64,000 nucleotides of DNA from SPDF01 sp963699825 (GTDB taxonomy: Bacteria > Gemmatimonadota > Gemmatimonadetes > Gemmatimonadales > GWC2-71-9). The stretch lies in contig CAVOVI010000001.1 of the NCBI GenBank assembly GCA_963699825.1, positions 248,001-312,000 of the forward strand, given 5' to 3'. Position 1 is the first letter of the stretch; the number at the start of each line of letters is the position of its first letter. Under the pieces are notes generated by a model. The model searched no databases. It saw only the letters and a list, made by a program, of their open reading frames with translations, and was not told the DNA's origin. Shown in pieces: positions 45,224 through 55,014 of this stretch. A program made the position numbers and the translations under genes.

Positions 45224-47498
45224 CCCACCCCCTCCTCGGCACACTGAACCCCGCGCAGCGCGAGGCAGTCGAGCACGTCGAAGGGCCCCTCCTCGTCCTC
45301 GCCGGCGCCGGCTCTGGCAAGACACGGGTCCTCACGGCGCGGGTCGCGAATCTCATCGAGACCCACGGGGTGGCGCCCGACCGGATCTTCGCGGTCACCT
45401 TCACGAACAAGGCCGCCGCCGAAATGAAGGAACGCATCGGCCGGCTCCTCGGACGGGACCCGGGTGGCCTGTGGATCGGCACCTTCCACTCGCTCTCGGC
45501 GCGTCTCCTTCGGCGCGAAGCGGAGCTGCTCGGCTTCACGCGCCAGTACACCATCTACGATGAAGACGATCGGCTCCGGCTCATTCGGCGGTTGCTCGAC
45601 CAGCTCGGCCACCCGTCGAAGGCCTTCCCACCCAAGGCGGTGCAGTCGATCATCTCCGGCGCCAAGAACCGGATGACACCGCCGAGCGAACTGCTTGCGT
45701 CGAGCACCTTCAACCCGATGGTCAAGGTGGCGGCCGAGGTGTACGCGGCGCTGGGGCCGGCCCTCAAGTCGGCCAACGCGATGGATTTCGACGACCTGCT
45801 GCTGCATCCGCTGGAACTGTTCCGGCTGCATCCCGAGCGCCTCGAGGCGTATCGCCGGAAATTCCAGTTCGTGCTCGTGGACGAATTCCAGGACACCAAC
45901 CGTGCGCAGTATGACCTGATCCGGGCGCTGGGGTCGCACGGCAACGTGAGCGCGGTCGGCGACGACGATCAGTCGATCTACGGCTGGCGCGGCGCCGAAG
46001 TGCGCAACATGGTCGATTTCCAGACCGATTTCAGCGGTGTGCGGCTCGTCCGGCTGGAGGAGAACTACCGGTCGACCCAGGTGGTCCTCGACGCCGCCAA
46101 CGCGGTGATCGCCGAGAACACGGGACGGATCGGCAAGACATTGCGGACCGCGCGGCGGGGTGGGGAGTCCGTCACGCTGCTCGCCGCCGCCGACGAGCGG
46201 GACGAGGCCGAGTGGATCTGCCGGCGAGCTGCGCCGGCGTGCGGCGGACGGCGACTGGAGCTACGGCGAGATGGCGGTGCTCTACCGTACCAACGCGCAG
46301 TCGCGTGCACTGGAGGAGTCGTTCCGTCGGAGTGGGACGCCGTACCGCATCGTGGGGGCCATCAGCTTCTATGACCGACGCGAGGTGAAGGATCTCCTCG
46401 CCTACCTCCGCCTCGTGGCCAACCCCGCGGATGACGAGGCGTTCCTCCGGGCCATTGCGGTGCCGCGGCGGGGCATCGGGGGCTCGAGCCTCACGACCCT
46501 GACCGAGTCGGCCCGCCAATGGGACAAGCCGCTGCTGGCCACGTCCGCCATCGCCGACCGCATTTCCGATCTTCGGCCGAACGTGCGCCAGGCCCTGACG
46601 GGATTCGCCGCACTGCTCGATCGGCTGCGGACCCAGCGCGGGCCACCAGCCCCCGGCGGATGTCCTGGAGGAACTGATCCAGGCCATCGACTACGAGAAT
46701 CTGCTCCATCAGGAAGGGCCGGAGGGTGCGGACCGCTGGGAAAACGTCCGCGAACTGGTGGCCAGTGCGGCAAACTGGTCGGAGGTGGTCATCGAGGACC
46801 CGGAAGAACCCGGGTCGCCGCTGGAGCGGTTCCTGGCCGATGCCGCCCTGCTGAGCTCGCACGACTCGATCGAGGGGTCCGAGGAAGGGGTCACCCTGAT
46901 GACCATCCACACCGCCAAGGGGCTGGAATGGCCCGTGGTGGTACTCTCCGGCCTTGAGGACGGGCTCTTTCCGCTTGCTCGCGCCGATGAGCAGCCGGGT
47001 GGCGTGGAGGAAGAGCGGCGGCTCTGCTATGTCGGGCTGACCCGCGCCAAGGACAAACTGTACTTGACGTTTGCGCGTAGCAGGCGGCGCGGCGGCAGTC
47101 TCCAGTACGGCCGACCCTCCCGCTTCCTGGAGTCATTGCCACCCGGGATTCTGGATGAGCAACGGACGTCGGTTGCCGGCTGGGCAGGGGGACAGCGGGG
47201 CAGGGCAGCAGCGTTTGGCAGCGGGGCAGGGCGGCAGGGTGCCGGGTGGGCCGCAGCGGCCTCCCTGCCCGGCAGCCTCCCCGCCTCGCCTCCCGTCGAG
47301 GAGCTTTCACAGGACGCCCCGCGTTATGTGAAGGGCGAGCGCGTCACGCACCGGCGCTTCGGCAGCGGATCGATCCTGGGGTTGAGCGGGGCGGGGCGTG
47401 ACCTGAAAGTGTCGGTGCAATTCGACGACGAGGAAGTCGGACTCAAGAAACTGCTCGTGGCTTTCGCGGGCCTCGAACGTGATTGGGAGAGTGCATGA
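45220..47498 (+). CDS. pcrA: UvrD/PcrA-type ATP-dependent DNA helicase, frame-broken
   Basis: A superfamily 1A 3'-5' helicase used in repair and replication restart. Walker A is LAGAGSGKTRVLTARVANLI, motif II is LVDEFQDTNRAQYDL, and motif III is GDDDQSIYGWRGAEV; later motifs include TIHTAKGLEWPVV and ERRLCYVGLTRAKDKLYLTF. Two extra bases (about 46220 ATC|T, 46640 CGC|G) break the frame. The C-terminal linker (about 47183-47290) has Gly/Ala/Gln-rich repeats (period 26 bp) before a Tudor-like KGERVTHRRFGSGSILGLSG end, as in PcrA. Repaired length is about 758 aa. Confidence 0.9.
47193..47232 (+). repeat. Short direct repeat inside pcrA
   Basis: CAGCGGGGCAGGGC occurs at 47193-47206 and 47219-47232 with a 26-bp period. 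Related GGCAGGG units follow, and a partial inverted version (CTCCCTGCCC) appears to about 47287. It encodes the Gly/Ala-rich linker before the C-terminal domain. Confidence 0.55.
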
Positions 47499-47794
47499 CC
47501 ATCGGACGAGATGACATCCTGCGCGTGGCGAAACTCGCCGAGCTCGATGTCCCCGCGCAGGATGTGGAGGCGCTGGCGGCGCAGATCGGCCGCATCGTCG
47601 ACTACGTGGCACAGCTGGGTGACGTCCCCGCCGGGGAATCGGCGGCACCGTTCCAGGCGGGACCCTCGGCGGTGACGATGCGGGAGGACGTGCCGGGTTC
47701 CGTTCCACTCGTGCACGACGTTGCCACATTTGCCCCGGAGTTCCGTGACGGCCTCTTCCTGGTGCCCCGCCTCGGCTCCATGGAGGGGGAATGA
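47495..47794 (+). CDS. gatC: Asp/Glu-tRNA(Asn/Gln) amidotransferase subunit C
   Basis: The small structural subunit that clamps GatA to GatB. 99 aa: RDDILRVAKLAELDVPAQDV, AQIGRIVDYVAQLGDVPAGE, MREDVPGSVPLVHDVATFAP, FRDGLFLVPRLGSMEGE. The ATG overlaps the pcrA stop, and its own stop overlaps gatA. The gatC-gatA-gatB order means tRNA-Gln and/or tRNA-Asn are charged by the indirect amidotransferase route. Confidence 0.92.
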   Translation: MTIGRDDILRVAKLAELDVPAQDVEALAAQIGRIVDYVAQLGDVPAGESAAPFQAGPSAVTMREDVPGSVPLVHDVATFAPEFRDGLFLVPRLGSMEGE

Positions 47795-49195
47795 GCGACG
47801 CGCGCAGCGGTGGCCCGCGCGGTGGCCGAACGGCTGCGCGCGCTGACGCACGCGGCCTCAACGCGACCCTCCACTGGAGCGCGGACGCGCTCGGCGCCGA
47901 GGCGGCGCGGGTCAACGCGCTCAGGGAGTCGGGTGCTTCGCTGGCGCTCGACGGAATGCCGATCGCGATCAAGGACAACATCGTCACCGTCGACGCCCCG
48001 ACCACATGCGCGTCGCGGATCCTGGCGGGTTACCGCTCGCCGTACGACGCCACGGTGGTGCGGCGGCTGCGGGCCGCGGGCGCGCTCATCGCCGCCAAGG
48101 CCAATCTCGATGAGTTCGCCATGGGATCTTCGACCGAGCACTCGGCGTTCGGCCGGGTGCAGCATCCCACCCATCCTGACCGCGTCCCGGGAGGCTCTTC
48201 GGGTGGTTCCGCCGCCCTCGTGGCCGCCGGTGTGGTCCCGGCGGCGCTGGGGTCCGAGACCGGCGGATCGGTGCGGCAGCCGGCCAGCTTCTGTGGGGTC
48301 GTCGGCGTCAAGCCGACCTATGGCCGGGTGAGTCGGTACGGGCTGATCGCGTTCGGCTCGTCGCTCGATTGCGTCTCTGTGTTTGGCCGAACCGTGGACG
48401 ACGCTGCGCGGGTCCTCGCGACGATCAGCGGTCCCGATGAGCAGGACGCGACCACGGTCGCGGCCGAACCGCTCACCATCGACGCCGCGCCCGGATCGCT
48501 GCGCGGACTCCGAATCGGCCTGCCCGCCGAGTATTTCCCCGCCGACCTCGACGCAGGCGTTCGCGCGGGAGTCGATCGCGCGGCGGAGGCGCTGCGTGCC
48601 CTCGGTGCGGAGCTGGTGCCTGTCTCCCTGCCGCACACGTCGTACGCGGTGCCGACCTATTACGTGCTGGCCCCGGCGGAGGCGGCCTCGAACCTCGCAC
48701 GCTATGATGGCGTCCGGTACGGTGTGCGGCGGATCGGCCCGGCCGGGGACCTGCCAGCGCTCTATCGGGCGACACGCGGGGAGGGATTCGGGCCGGAAGT
48801 TCGGCGCCGGATTCTGGTGGGCACCTACGTGCTGAGCGCCGGGTACTATGACGCCTACTACACCAAGGCGCAGCAGGTGCGGAACCTGATCGCCGACGAT
48901 TTCACGCGGGCCTTCGCGCCTGGGGGCGTGGACCTGCTGCTCACCCCGACGACGCCGACCCCCGCCTTCCGCGCCGGTGAGAAGACCGACGACCCGGTGG
49001 CGATGTACCTCGCCGACATCTTCGTCTGTGCGGTCAGCCTCGCGGGCCTCCCGGCGATGAGCATTCCCGTGGGATTGTCGGAGGGACTCCCGGTGGGGGC
49101 GCAGCTGATCGCGCCGGCATTCGGGGAGTCGCGCATGCTGGCGATTGCCAGCGCCGCTGGAGTCGGCCCTCGATGCCGGTCGGGAGGTGCGCTGA
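47791..49195 (+). CDS. gatA: Asp/Glu-tRNA(Asn/Gln) amidotransferase subunit A, frame-broken
   Basis: The amidase that frees ammonia from glutamine. The Lys-cisSer-Ser triad is visible: AIKDNIVTVDAPTTCASRIL, VPGGSSGGSAALVAAGVVPA and GSETGGSVRQPASFCGVVGV. Three extra bases (about 47806, 47850, 47855) restore AAVARAVAERLRALTTRLNA. A fourth near 49155 (GCC|G Ala) restores the normal end LESALDAGREVR with TGA at 49193-49195. As written, this last base opens a frame into gatB and creates an apparent 946-aa GatA-GatB fusion; that is an artefact. Confidence 0.9.
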
Positions 49196-50631
49196 TGACC
49201 TGGGAAACGGTGATCGGACTCGAGGTCCACGTCCAGCAGGCCACCCGCACCAAGATGTTCTGCGGCTGCATCGCCTCCTTCGGCGACCCGCCCAACACCA
49301 ATGTCTGTCCCACCTGTCTCGGCCTCCCCGGCGCGCTGCCCGTGCCGAACGCCGAGGCGATCCGGCTTGCGGTACGCGGCGCGCTGGCACTCGGTGGCAC
49401 GATTCACCACGAAAGCGTGTTCGCGCGGAAGAACTACTTCTATCCGGACCTGCCGAAGGGGTACCAGATCTCCCAGTTCGACAAGCCGCTCTCCACCGGC
49501 GGGGCGGTCTGGTTCGAGTCGCCGGAGCGGGGGAGGATGTCCTGTTCCATCACCCGACTGCACATCGAGGAAGACGCCGGCAAGTCGCTGCACGACCGCT
49601 ACCCTGGGCATACCGCCGTGGACCTCAACCGGGCCGGGACGCCGCTGGCCGAAATCGTCAGCGGGCCGGACCTCCGTTCGCCCGCGGAGGCGCGCGCCTA
49701 CCTGGTGGCGCTCAAGCAGATCCTGCTCTATGCCGGCGTCAGCGATTGCAGCATGGAGAAGGGTACCCTGCGGGTGGATGCCAACCTCTCCATCCGACCG
49801 ATGGGGCAGGCGGCCCTCGGCACCAAGACCGAAATCAAGAACATGAACAGCTTCGCCAACGTCGAGCGCGCGCTGACCGCGGAGTACGAGCGCCAGGTGG
49901 CGCTGCTCGAATCGGGGGGAAGTGTTGAACAGGTGTCGCTGCTCTTCAATGCCGCGAATGGAACAGTGCGTCCCACGCGGTCGAAGGAGGACAGTCACGA
50001 CTACCGGTATTTCCCCGACCCGGACCTCCCGCCGCTGGTGCTGACCGAGGAGTTCATCGAGGCGCAGCGCCAGGCGCTGCCCGAGCTGCCGGACGCCCGT
50101 CGCGAGCGGTTCGAGAAGGACTACGGCCTCTCGGCATACCACGCGCAGGAGCTGACCGGGGAGCGGGCGGTGGCGGATTATTTTGAGCAGACGGTCGGGG
50201 CAGGGGTGGAAGCCAAATCGGTGGTGGGCTGGGTGCTGGGAGATGTGATGGCAGGCTACAATGCGGACGGGCTGTTCGCTGTGCCGCCAGAGAGCCTGGC
50301 CGACATTCTCGCTGAGATCGGCCGCGGGAACATCAGTCATCAAGCGGCAAAACAGGTGTTCGCCGAGATGGCCAAGCGAAGGGATGCGACGGTACGCCCA
50401 ACCGGGTTCGAGATTGCGACCAGCCTCGGCCTGATCCAGGTCCAGGACACCGGTGCGCTCGAGGGGTGGATTGATGAGGTGCTCGCCGCGCACCCGGACG
50501 AGGTGGCGCGGTTCCGCGGCGGCGAAGCGAAGCTGATCGGATTCTTCGTGGGGCAGGTAATGAAGAAGAGCAAGGGGAAGGCCGACCCGAAGGGCGTCGC
50601 CCCGATCCTGCAGAAGAAGCTCAGGGGCTGA
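49195..50631 (+). CDS. gatB: Asp/Glu-tRNA(Asn/Gln) amidotransferase subunit B
   Basis: The kinase subunit that activates the mischarged tRNA. 478 aa from ATG 49195, which overlaps the repaired gatA stop (TGATG). Starts TWETVIGLEVHVQQATRTKM with a zinc-binding CGCIASFGDPPNTNVCPTCL. KNYFYPDLPKGYQISQFDKP, EIKNMNSFANVERALTAEYE and DSHDYRYFPDPDLPPLVLTE are family landmarks. The C-terminal YqeY-like tail ends VGQVMKKSKGKADPKGVAPI. Convergent with the 51298 gene, overlapping its end by 11 bp. Confidence 0.95.
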   Translation: MTWETVIGLEVHVQQATRTKMFCGCIASFGDPPNTNVCPTCLGLPGALPVPNAEAIRLAVRGALALGGTIHHESVFARKNYFYPDLPKGYQISQFDKPLSTGGAVWFESPERGRMSCSITRLHIEEDAGKSLHDRYPGHTAVDLNRAGTPLAEIVSGPDLRSPAEARAYLVALKQILLYAGVSDCSMEKGTLRVDANLSIRPMGQAALGTKTEIKNMNSFANVERALTAEYERQVALLESGGSVEQVSLLFNAANGTVRPTRSKEDSHDYRYFPDPDLPPLVLTEEFIEAQRQALPELPDARRERFEKDYGLSAYHAQELTGERAVADYFEQTVGAGVEAKSVVGWVLGDVMAGYNADGLFAVPPESLADILAEIGRGNISHQAAKQVFAEMAKRRDATVRPTGFEIATSLGLIQVQDTGALEGWIDEVLAAHPDEVARFRGGEAKLIGFFVGQVMKKSKGKADPKGVAPILQKKLRG

Positions 50632-51298
50632 AGGGGCCTGGTTCGCCCTCGTCAGTCCCGGGCGCGTCGTCCTGTTCGGCGTCCCCTCCCAGCAGTTCTT
50701 CCAGCACCCGATCGACCACTTCCGAGACCGTCCCGGTGAGCACCGTCATCAGGACGTCGCTGGCTTCCGCCGCGAGATCCTCGGGGTGTTTCCGGTCGCG
50801 TGAGAGCCGGACGATGTTGCCGAGGTAGACCGGCACGGCCGCGCCGTCTTCCAGGCTGGGCGTCTCGCCCTCGGGGGGCTGGGGGCGCTCCCCCTCCAGC
50901 TCGAACGACGGCGCTGGCACGCTCGCGCGCCACGGCTCGCTGTCCTCGTCGTCTCCCTCGTCCTCGTCGTTGTCCGTTGAGAGGGGGAAGCGTTCGGCGG
51001 GGAGGAGGGCCAGCAGCCGGCACTGGAGTCCGGGCGCCTCTTCGTAGGCCACGAGTCCGAGGTGCACCGGCTCGTCGAAGAGATGGAACTCCCGGAGCTC
51101 TTCGAGTGCCTCCGTCGGGGCCACACGCCGACCGACCAGGCGTTCGCCGATGAAGGTGCCGAGGCAGACCGATCCTTCCGGTGTCCGCTCGTCCTCGACC
51201 GGTTCGACGCGCACCAGCACGGGCGCGCTGGTGGCGACCAGGACGCTCGTCCGGCCCTCGCCGTCGCCCTCAGGAAGTCCGAGATCGTCAGGCCGCAT
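50621..51298 (-). CDS. Acidic protein of unknown function
   Basis: 225 aa, very acidic. The N-terminal ~105 residues look folded (RTSVLVATSAPVLVRVEPVE, VCLGTFIGERLVGRRVAPTE, FHLFDEPVHLGLVAYEEAPG). The middle is a disordered acidic run (STDNDEDEGDDEDSE), then VPVYLGNIVRLSRDRKHPED and a helical C-terminus (LMTVLTGTVSEVVDRVLEEL). Not recognised. It overlaps the phospholipase-like gene (11 bp) upstream in the operon and the gatB end downstream. Confidence 0.55.
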   Translation of the reverse strand: MRPDDLGLPEGDGEGRTSVLVATSAPVLVRVEPVEDERTPEGSVCLGTFIGERLVGRRVAPTEALEELREFHLFDEPVHLGLVAYEEAPGLQCRLLALLPAERFPLSTDNDEDEGDDEDSEPWRASVPAPSFELEGERPQPPEGETPSLEDGAAVPVYLGNIVRLSRDRKHPEDLAAEASDVLMTVLTGTVSEVVDRVLEELLGGDAEQDDAPGTDEGEPGPFSP

Positions 51299-52238
51299 CG
51301 GTCTCTCCTTCCGCCGTATCCTTCCACGGGCGCGGCGCCTCGAGTGACCGCCAGTACGTCAGGTCGGGCTTCCGGGGCAGGCCGAAGTCACGCTCCGCCA
51401 TCTTGTGGGCACGCAGGGTGTCGGCACCGCGACGGCTGTCGCGCATTTCCCGGCGAAGCATCTGGGCAGCCCGCAGCGGCTCCGCCCCCGCGGGGTCGAG
51501 CCGGCGAGCGAGCGGCCGGTCATCTCCCAGCATTTCCATCACGAATTCGTACGACAGCGCCATGTGCTGTTCGACGTCCTCCTCGGGGAGGTCCCAGCGG
51601 CTGTGGGTCCGCGCCATCCGGAAGGCCCGCTGCCAGCTGCGCGTCTCGACGAGGTGGACCATCCCGCGGAAGAGGCGGCGGTTGGTGCGCACGCTGAAGA
51701 TGGTCGGGGATATGATCTGATCGAGGTGGGCGTCGGCCGGGGAATGGTCGAGCTGAATGACTTCCTTGGCGGTGCTGGCGAACTCCTGGCCGAGGTGGGT
51801 CTCGAACCGGCTTTCCCAATAGGCGTGCCCGAGGCCGGACCGTGAGCTGGTGATCGCGAGCTGGCGCGGGACGAAGTAGTTGTGGGCGACGGTATCGGCA
51901 GCAAGATGCGCGAGGTAGCCGAGCCCGAAGGCGCGCAGCGCGTCGGTCGGCGCGAGGTCGTGGATTTCCTGGCCGACATGCCAGTGGTGGCAGTGCCGGC
52001 TGACCGGCGCGAAATTCTTCGCGATGGTGCTGTCGGCCGCGATGTTGCCGTAGAGGAAGTCGAACGGGAAGGCCCGGATGAGGTCGGCCACTGTCGGCGG
52101 GAGCAGGTGCGCGCTCGTCAGGACGTTCTGGGCGAGATAGATGTGGGTACCGGGGGTCCAGGCGTGCAGGGCGTCCGGCGAGGCCGCCAGCGCCACCCCC
52201 ACCACGATCAGCGCGAGGGTCAGCCGCGCGAAGCTCAT
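51288..52238 (-). CDS. Zinc-dependent phospholipase C-family protein
   Basis: 316 aa from ATG 52238. Signal peptide (LTLALIVVGVALAASPDALHA) then AWTPGTHIYLAQNVLTSAHL, the N-terminal metal-binding block (W and H) of the zn-dependent PLC family. Further His residues are in PVSRHCHHWHVGQEIHDLAP, FGLGYLAHLAADTVAHNYFV and VIQLDHSPADAHLDQI. The likely activity is phospholipid or related ester hydrolysis outside the cytoplasm; substrate not determined. Its ATG overlaps the stop of the upstream gene. Confidence 0.75.
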   Translation of the reverse strand: MSFARLTLALIVVGVALAASPDALHAWTPGTHIYLAQNVLTSAHLLPPTVADLIRAFPFDFLYGNIAADSTIAKNFAPVSRHCHHWHVGQEIHDLAPTDALRAFGLGYLAHLAADTVAHNYFVPRQLAITSSRSGLGHAYWESRFETHLGQEFASTAKEVIQLDHSPADAHLDQIISPTIFSVRTNRRLFRGMVHLVETRSWQRAFRMARTHSRWDLPEEDVEQHMALSYEFVMEMLGDDRPLARRLDPAGAEPLRAAQMLRREMRDSRRGADTLRAHKMAERDFGLPRKPDLTYWRSLEAPRPWKDTAEGETDAA

Positions 52239-52711
52239 CTCCGCCGCCGGCGCCGGAGAGCCTTGGCGATGATGCCGGTGCTCAGGCGGGCGGTGCGGAG
52301 CGCACTCGCGAACCGGAGTGCGGTGTCTTCGACCTCTTCGTGGACGACCTCGTAGAGCGCATCGAGATCGGCTGCCCGCTCCGAGAAGCGGTCGATCCCG
52401 TAGTCGAGTCGCTTCCGGAACCGGCGGCTGGTCTCCACGTACGCCTCGCCCTCCTCGCGGACCAGGGAGACGATCGACTCGCCCTGTTCGGCGACCCGCC
52501 GGGCTCCCTCGACCATGCCGCCCAGGTCCTGCCGAAGGCCGCTGAGGTTGTCGGACATGGTATCGATGCGCTTTTCGAGGGCCACGACCGTCACGGCCGC
52601 CGCTGCGAAGAGCACCACCCACGCGAGCGCCATGATCGCGAGCGAAATCGCGATCGTCGGCCCGACCCAGCCTGACATCGGCGCCGGAGCGCCCTGAAGC
52701 AGCAGTAGCAT
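52235..52711 (-). CDS. DUF948-like membrane coiled-coil protein
   Basis: 158 aa from ATG 52711. One N-terminal membrane helix (IAISLAIMALAWVVLFAAAAVTV) is followed by a long helical region (RIDTMSDNLSGLRQDLGGMV, GESIVSLVREEGEAYVETSR, LRFASALRTARLSTGIIAKA) ending in a basic cluster (LRRRRRR). The layout resembles DUF948 proteins; this is by eye only. First gene of the three-gene minus-strand set. Confidence 0.55.
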   Translation of the reverse strand: MLLLLQGAPAPMSGWVGPTIAISLAIMALAWVVLFAAAAVTVVALEKRIDTMSDNLSGLRQDLGGMVEGARRVAEQGESIVSLVREEGEAYVETSRRFRKRLDYGIDRFSERAADLDALYEVVHEEVEDTALRFASALRTARLSTGIIAKALRRRRRR

Positions 52712-52797
52712 ATGCACCCTCGAAGTATGACCCCGCCGGGGTCCAATCGGAATCCCTCGCGCTTGACGGGCCCCGCCATACCGGGCGAGGTTTGGCC

Positions 52798-54081
52798 ATG
52801 CCCCCACGCTATCTCGTCCGCGGCGGTTCGACCCTCCGCGGCACCCTGCGCCCCGCCGGCAACAAGAACGCCGCCCTGCCCGCCATCGCCGCCGCCGTCA
52901 TGGCCGAGGGGCCGGTTGAACTCGACAACATGCCGCGCATCCGCGACGTCGAGACGATGCTCGCCATCCTCGCCGAAATGGGCGCAGGGGTCGAGTGGCT
53001 CGAACTCAATCACGTCCGGATCGATCCACGTACGATCGAGAACAAGCCGCTCGACCCGCGGCTCTGTGCCCGGATCCGGGCCTCGATCCTCCTGGCGGGT
53101 CCGTTGCTGGCCCGCTTCGGCCGGGTGACGCTGCCGCCCCCGGGCGGCGACGTGATCGGGCGACGCCGGGTGGACACCCACTTCCTGGCCCTCGAGGCGC
53201 TCGGCGCCGAAGTCCAGCTTGGCGACAACTACGAACTCTACGGCAAGGCCCTCAAGGGCGCCGACATCTTCCTCGATGAGCCGAGCGTCACCGGGACCGA
53301 GAACGCCCTGATGGCGGCCGTGAAGGCCCAGGGGCGCACCGTCCTGCGCAACGCCGCCTCCGAGCCGCACGTGCAGGATCTCGCGCGGTTGCTCGTGGCC
53401 ATGGGCGCCCACATCGAGGGGATCGGCTCGAACACCTACGTGATCGAGGGGGGGCACCCCCTGCACGGCGCCTCCTACACGATCGGGCCCGATCATATCG
53501 AGATCGGCAGCTTCATCGGCCTGGCCGCCGTCACCAACAGCGCCCTGACCATCGAGGGCGTTCGTGGGGATGACCTCCGGGGAACGCTCCTCGGATTCGA
53601 ACGACTCGGCATCCGGCCCCGCCTCGACGGCTCGACGCTCATCATCGATGCCGAGCAGGAGCGGCGGATCCGCCCCGACCTCGGCGGCCACGTGCCGAAG
53701 CTCGAGGACGGGCCCTGGCCCGCCTTTCCCGCCGACACGATGTCCATCGCCATGGTCGCCGCGACCCAGTGCGAGGGGCTGTTGCTGGTCTTCGAGAAGA
53801 TGTTCGAGTCGCGGATGTTCTTCGTGGACAAGCTGATCGGGATGGGCGCGCGCATCGTGCTCTGCGATCCGCACCGCGCGGTGGTGGCCGGGCCGGTCAA
53901 GCTGCGGGGGAGCACCGTGGAGTCGCCGGATATCCGGGCAGGGATGGCGATGCTGATCGCTGCGCTGGCGGCGGAAGGCACGACCCACCTCCATAACGTC
54001 GGGCAGATCGAGCGAGGCTACGAGCGGATCGACACCCGGCTCCGCGAACTCGGCGCCGATATCGAGCGGTTCGAGGAGTAG
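52798..54081 (+). CDS. murA: UDP-N-acetylglucosamine 1-carboxyvinyltransferase with Asp at the catalytic Cys position
   Basis: First committed step of peptidoglycan synthesis (PEP plus UDP-GlcNAc). 427 aa, unbroken. Landmarks: GNKNAALPAIAAAVMAEGPV, NMPRIRDVETMLAILAEMGA, HVQDLARLLVAMGAHIEGIG, VPKLEDGPWPAFPADTMSIA. The active-site loop reads PPPGGDVIGRRRVDTHFLAL: residue 118 (codon GAC at 53149-53151) is Asp where the usual enzyme has Cys in GGCAIG. Enzymes with Asp here work but are not alkylated by fosfomycin. Confidence 0.95.
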   Translation: MPPRYLVRGGSTLRGTLRPAGNKNAALPAIAAAVMAEGPVELDNMPRIRDVETMLAILAEMGAGVEWLELNHVRIDPRTIENKPLDPRLCARIRASILLAGPLLARFGRVTLPPPGGDVIGRRRVDTHFLALEALGAEVQLGDNYELYGKALKGADIFLDEPSVTGTENALMAAVKAQGRTVLRNAASEPHVQDLARLLVAMGAHIEGIGSNTYVIEGGHPLHGASYTIGPDHIEIGSFIGLAAVTNSALTIEGVRGDDLRGTLLGFERLGIRPRLDGSTLIIDAEQERRIRPDLGGHVPKLEDGPWPAFPADTMSIAMVAATQCEGLLLVFEKMFESRMFFVDKLIGMGARIVLCDPHRAVVAGPVKLRGSTVESPDIRAGMAMLIAALAAEGTTHLHNVGQIERGYERIDTRLRELGADIERFEE

Positions 54082-54116
54082 GGGCGCACGCAGGGCGCCC
54101 CTGCTGAGCCCAGTGC

Positions 54117-54883
54117 CTAGAAGGTGTACGCCACTCCCAGCAGCCCGCCATAGCTGGTCACGTCGTAGAGGAAGTAGCCCGCTTCCCCCGGCGTGCCGGT
54201 GTCGTAATCGGCATTGATGGCGCGGTAGCCGAGCGTGGCCGACCAGCCCTTCCCGAACCCGTAGTTCAGGTACCCCGCACCCTGCCAGGTGTTGTTGGTC
54301 CCGCCGATCCCGAACCCGCCGAGGTCGCCGCGGCCGATCACGGTCAGGTGCTGTGCTGACCGGAAGCACGATGCGGGCGCCGATGAGCGGGGCGAACCAG
54401 CTCTCGGTCTTGCTCTTGCCAGTGAAGTTCGGGTTATCGGTATTCGGCACAAACTCCGCCTCGATGACAGGGACACGGACACCGATGAGCGCGTCCATCC
54501 AGGGCGTCACCCGGTAGCCGCCGTCGACCTCGAAGAGCCACTGCTTCATCTTGGCTTCGGCAAAGGTCTCGCCGTTGCTTGGCCTCGCGACGTCGGAGCC
54601 CAGCTTCATGTAGATGACGTCGGCGCTGGCCACCCAGGTCGAGCCACGGCCGGTGTAGTTGAGCATCGCGCCCATCTTCAGGTTGTCGAGGATGTCGCTG
54701 AAGGGGACATCGATGGTGGCGGTGACCGCGTTGATGCCGATCGTCCCCTCCATGGCGGCGGCCCAGCCATACAGGGTGACGGTATTCTCCCACTTGCGCT
54801 TCCTGGGCGTGCACGCTGCCGACAGCGCCGCAGGCGAGCAGCAGGGCCACGCACGCGACGCGGACTGGAGGAGGGGCGGAACA
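54117..54883 (-). CDS. Outer-membrane-type beta-barrel protein, unknown function, frame-broken
   Basis: About 255 aa after removing three extra bases. ATG 54883 gives MFRPSSVRVACVALLLACGA then VGSVHAQEAK, a signal peptide, with extra bases near 54857 (TCC|A) and 54804 (GCG|C). The mature part is beta-rich: NTVTLYGWAAAMEGTIGINA, NLKMGAMLNYTGRGSTWVAS, WLFEVDGGYRVTPWMDALIG. A third extra base near 54352 (GTC|A Val) leads to AQHLTVIGRGDLGGFGIGGT and the C-terminal YFLYDVTSYGGLLGVAYTF. The final Phe is typical of outer-membrane barrels. Function not recognised. Confidence 0.65.
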
Positions 54884-55014
54884 TGATGTGTTCTCCGAGA
54901 AGGGGACACAGCAACGCCGACACGGCGAGCCTGACGACGGGAAACATTGCCGGGGCATTTCCTTCGCGCAACGCACCGCCGTTTCTGACTTCACCTGACA
55001 GTAGGACGTCCACC

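Noticed and set aside
47602..50493. 963-aa minus-strand open frame opposite gatA-gatB
   Set aside because: A GC-rich shadow frame: it has the low-complexity Arg/Gly/His composition of the other antisense frames and no family motif, while the plus strand is clearly gatCAB.
52591..54909. 772-aa minus-strand open frame spanning murA
   Set aside because: Only its start overlaps a real gene (the outer-membrane protein). The remainder is the shadow of murA and runs on because of an extra base.
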